A stretch of 64,000 bases of DNA from Leguminivora glycinivorella (taxonomy: Eukaryota; Arthropoda; Insecta; Lepidoptera; Tortricidae), in the NCBI RefSeq assembly GCF_023078275.1, contig NC_062976.1, forward strand, positions 3,162,001 through 3,226,000, in the 5' to 3' direction. Shown here in pieces: positions 63,106-64,000 of this stretch. Each line of letters begins with the position of its first letter. Position 1 is the stretch's first letter. The notes beneath the pieces were generated by a model that worked only from the letters and a program-made list of their open reading frames with translations, did no database searches and had not been told where the DNA came from. Both the position numbers and the translations under genes were made by a program.

Positions 63106-63309
63106 GGTCAATCCGCGGCAAGAGTAACATGGTTCACGATTTTATGGCATGTTCCATTTATTCACGATGAAAGTTGAAGTGATAATCTATCTCTAAATAA
63201 GTGTTACTTTCCCGATATTGTGCATAGATCCTTTCATTTGCAGCTGTAGTTCAAATAAACAATCAATGAAGTCGTGACTCACGTTACTTTTACGTGGATT
63301 CACTCTCCT
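63106..63309. mobile_element. MITE nested in family P
   Basis: The left end TCAATCCGCGGCAAGAGTAA and the right end TTACTTTTACGTGGATTCAC are imperfect inverted copies. ACATGGTTCACGA / TCGTGACTCACGT continue the pairing. ACTC lies on both sides, a possible target duplication. Confidence 0.5.
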
Positions 63310-63453
63310 GACTAATTCAGCTTTCAAACACAAATACTAAATCTAAATCGGTTCATCCGTTCGGGAGTTACGATGCCACACAGACAGACACACACACAGA
63401 CAGATAGACAGACAACGTCAAACTTATAACACCCCATCCCATCGTTTTTGCGT

Positions 63454-63648
63454 TACTTGTTTTTGTTTTGCTTTTGGTTTTTGTTTGGACTAATTCCAAT
63501 AAGGCCTAGTTTACCCTTTGGGTTGGAAGGTCAGATGGCCATCGCTTTCGTAAAACTAGTGCCTACGCCAAATCTTGGGATTAGTTGTCACAGCGGACCC
63601 CAAGCTCCCATGAGCCACGGCAAATGCCGAGATAACGCAAGGAGGATG
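63454..63648 (+). mobile_element. SINE family S2, truncated, nested in family P
   Basis: Bracketed by ATCGTTTTTGCGT (63441-63453 and 63649-63661), which is family P sequence duplicated on insertion. The 5-prime part is a run of TTTTTG repeats, then GGACTAATTCCAATAAGGCC to GATAACGCAAGGAGGATG. Confidence 0.82.
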
Positions 63649-63679
63649 ATCGTTTTTGCGTCGGGGGTTAAACTACCAA

Positions 63680-64000
63680 GAGTTCTAGGTCCAAGGAATG
63701 GAATGTGTTCTATTCTAAATGTAGCCGTTCCTCATAGCCTCAGATCGTTCAAGTGTGAAACATCCTTTGACGGTATCAAAGGAACCAGCTTGAACTCTCA
63801 ATCTCAGTGCAACCCTTGCACGTGCTCACAAAAAGTTCACGAGTGGATAAACCGAAAGTAAAACATAGGAAGCCCCTCATATTGCTACAACTTATTTTTT
63901 AATATCTTCCGTTCCGTTGCGTCTTGAATCGCTCGAATGTTTTCGAGAATGGGGAATTCGCAAAAGTTACGAGATATTGTATGTAAGCCTAGAGAAGACC
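63680..64000. other. Unassigned end of window
   Basis: No element end or exon recognised. The frame 63448-63861 runs through the SINE and is not a gene. Confidence 0.4.

Larger units (their letters stand above)
63040..63672 (-). repeat. Family P repeat carrying two later insertions
   Basis: The family P parts are about 63050-63105 (GTGGACCGATTTTCATCAAA), 63310-63453 (CGGTTCATCCGTTCGGGAGT to CATCGTTTTTGCGT) and 63649-63672 (CGTTTTTGCGTCGGGGGTTA). A TIR insert lies at 63106-63309 and a truncated SINE between the last two parts. Confidence 0.7.

Noticed and set aside
1..64000. Endogenous virus or integrated viral segment
   Set aside because: All recognised RT and integrase sequences belong to LTR or non-LTR retrotransposons; I saw no envelope, capsid or viral replication gene.

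Overview
The window looks like transposon-rich intronic DNA from an insect, most likely a moth or butterfly (Lepidoptera). The evidence is the repeat content: tRNA-headed SINEs, short Helitron-like elements ending in CTAG, palindromic MITEs, a Jockey/CR1-group LINE, an R4/Dong-like LINE, and AT-rich DNA carrying many short-period repeats. There are no operons, no bacterial-style gene packing, no rRNA and no CRISPR array. The species cannot be fixed from sequence alone.

Host coding sequence is tiny. Two + strand exons (25616-25690 and 46429-46513) have good splice sites and join in frame. Together they encode an acidic, polar juxtamembrane stretch and then one transmembrane helix with a basic stop-transfer tail (YKYRKR). 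This is the membrane-spanning part of a single-pass surface protein that I cannot name. The intron between them is about 20.7 kb, and everything before and after is probably more intron of the same gene.

Layout. 0-5 kb: TIR element, LINE tails and a tRNA-like cassette duplicated head to head as a 386 bp palindrome. 5.0-7.4 kb: an internally deleted Ty3/Gypsy element with identical 133 bp LTRs and an open RT-RNaseH-integrase frame. 7.4-14.7 kb: MITEs, microsatellites and a tRNA-like sequence. 14.75-19.97 kb: a palindromic DNA element split by a nearly full-length but frameshifted LINE with ORF1 and ORF2. 20-46 kb: SINEs, Helitrons, foldback elements and the first host exon. 46.4 kb: the transmembrane exon, crowded by repeats on both sides. 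47-57 kb: more MITEs, Helitrons and two copies of a repeat carrying a (GGAC)n tract. 57.9-62.1 kb: a minus-strand R4/Dong-like LINE with an uninterrupted 1213-codon ORF next to an ATT/TTA triplet repeat. 62-64 kb: a LINE tail and a multiply nested repeat.

The elements do not form a pathway; they record successive insertions. Many carry target-site duplications that I could read directly, so the order of several insertions can be reconstructed. The most unusual items are the tRNA-like palindrome, a foldback family whose three copies have three internal arrangements yet all carry 10-12 bp target duplications, the open R4-like ORF, and the gag-less Gypsy with identical LTRs.
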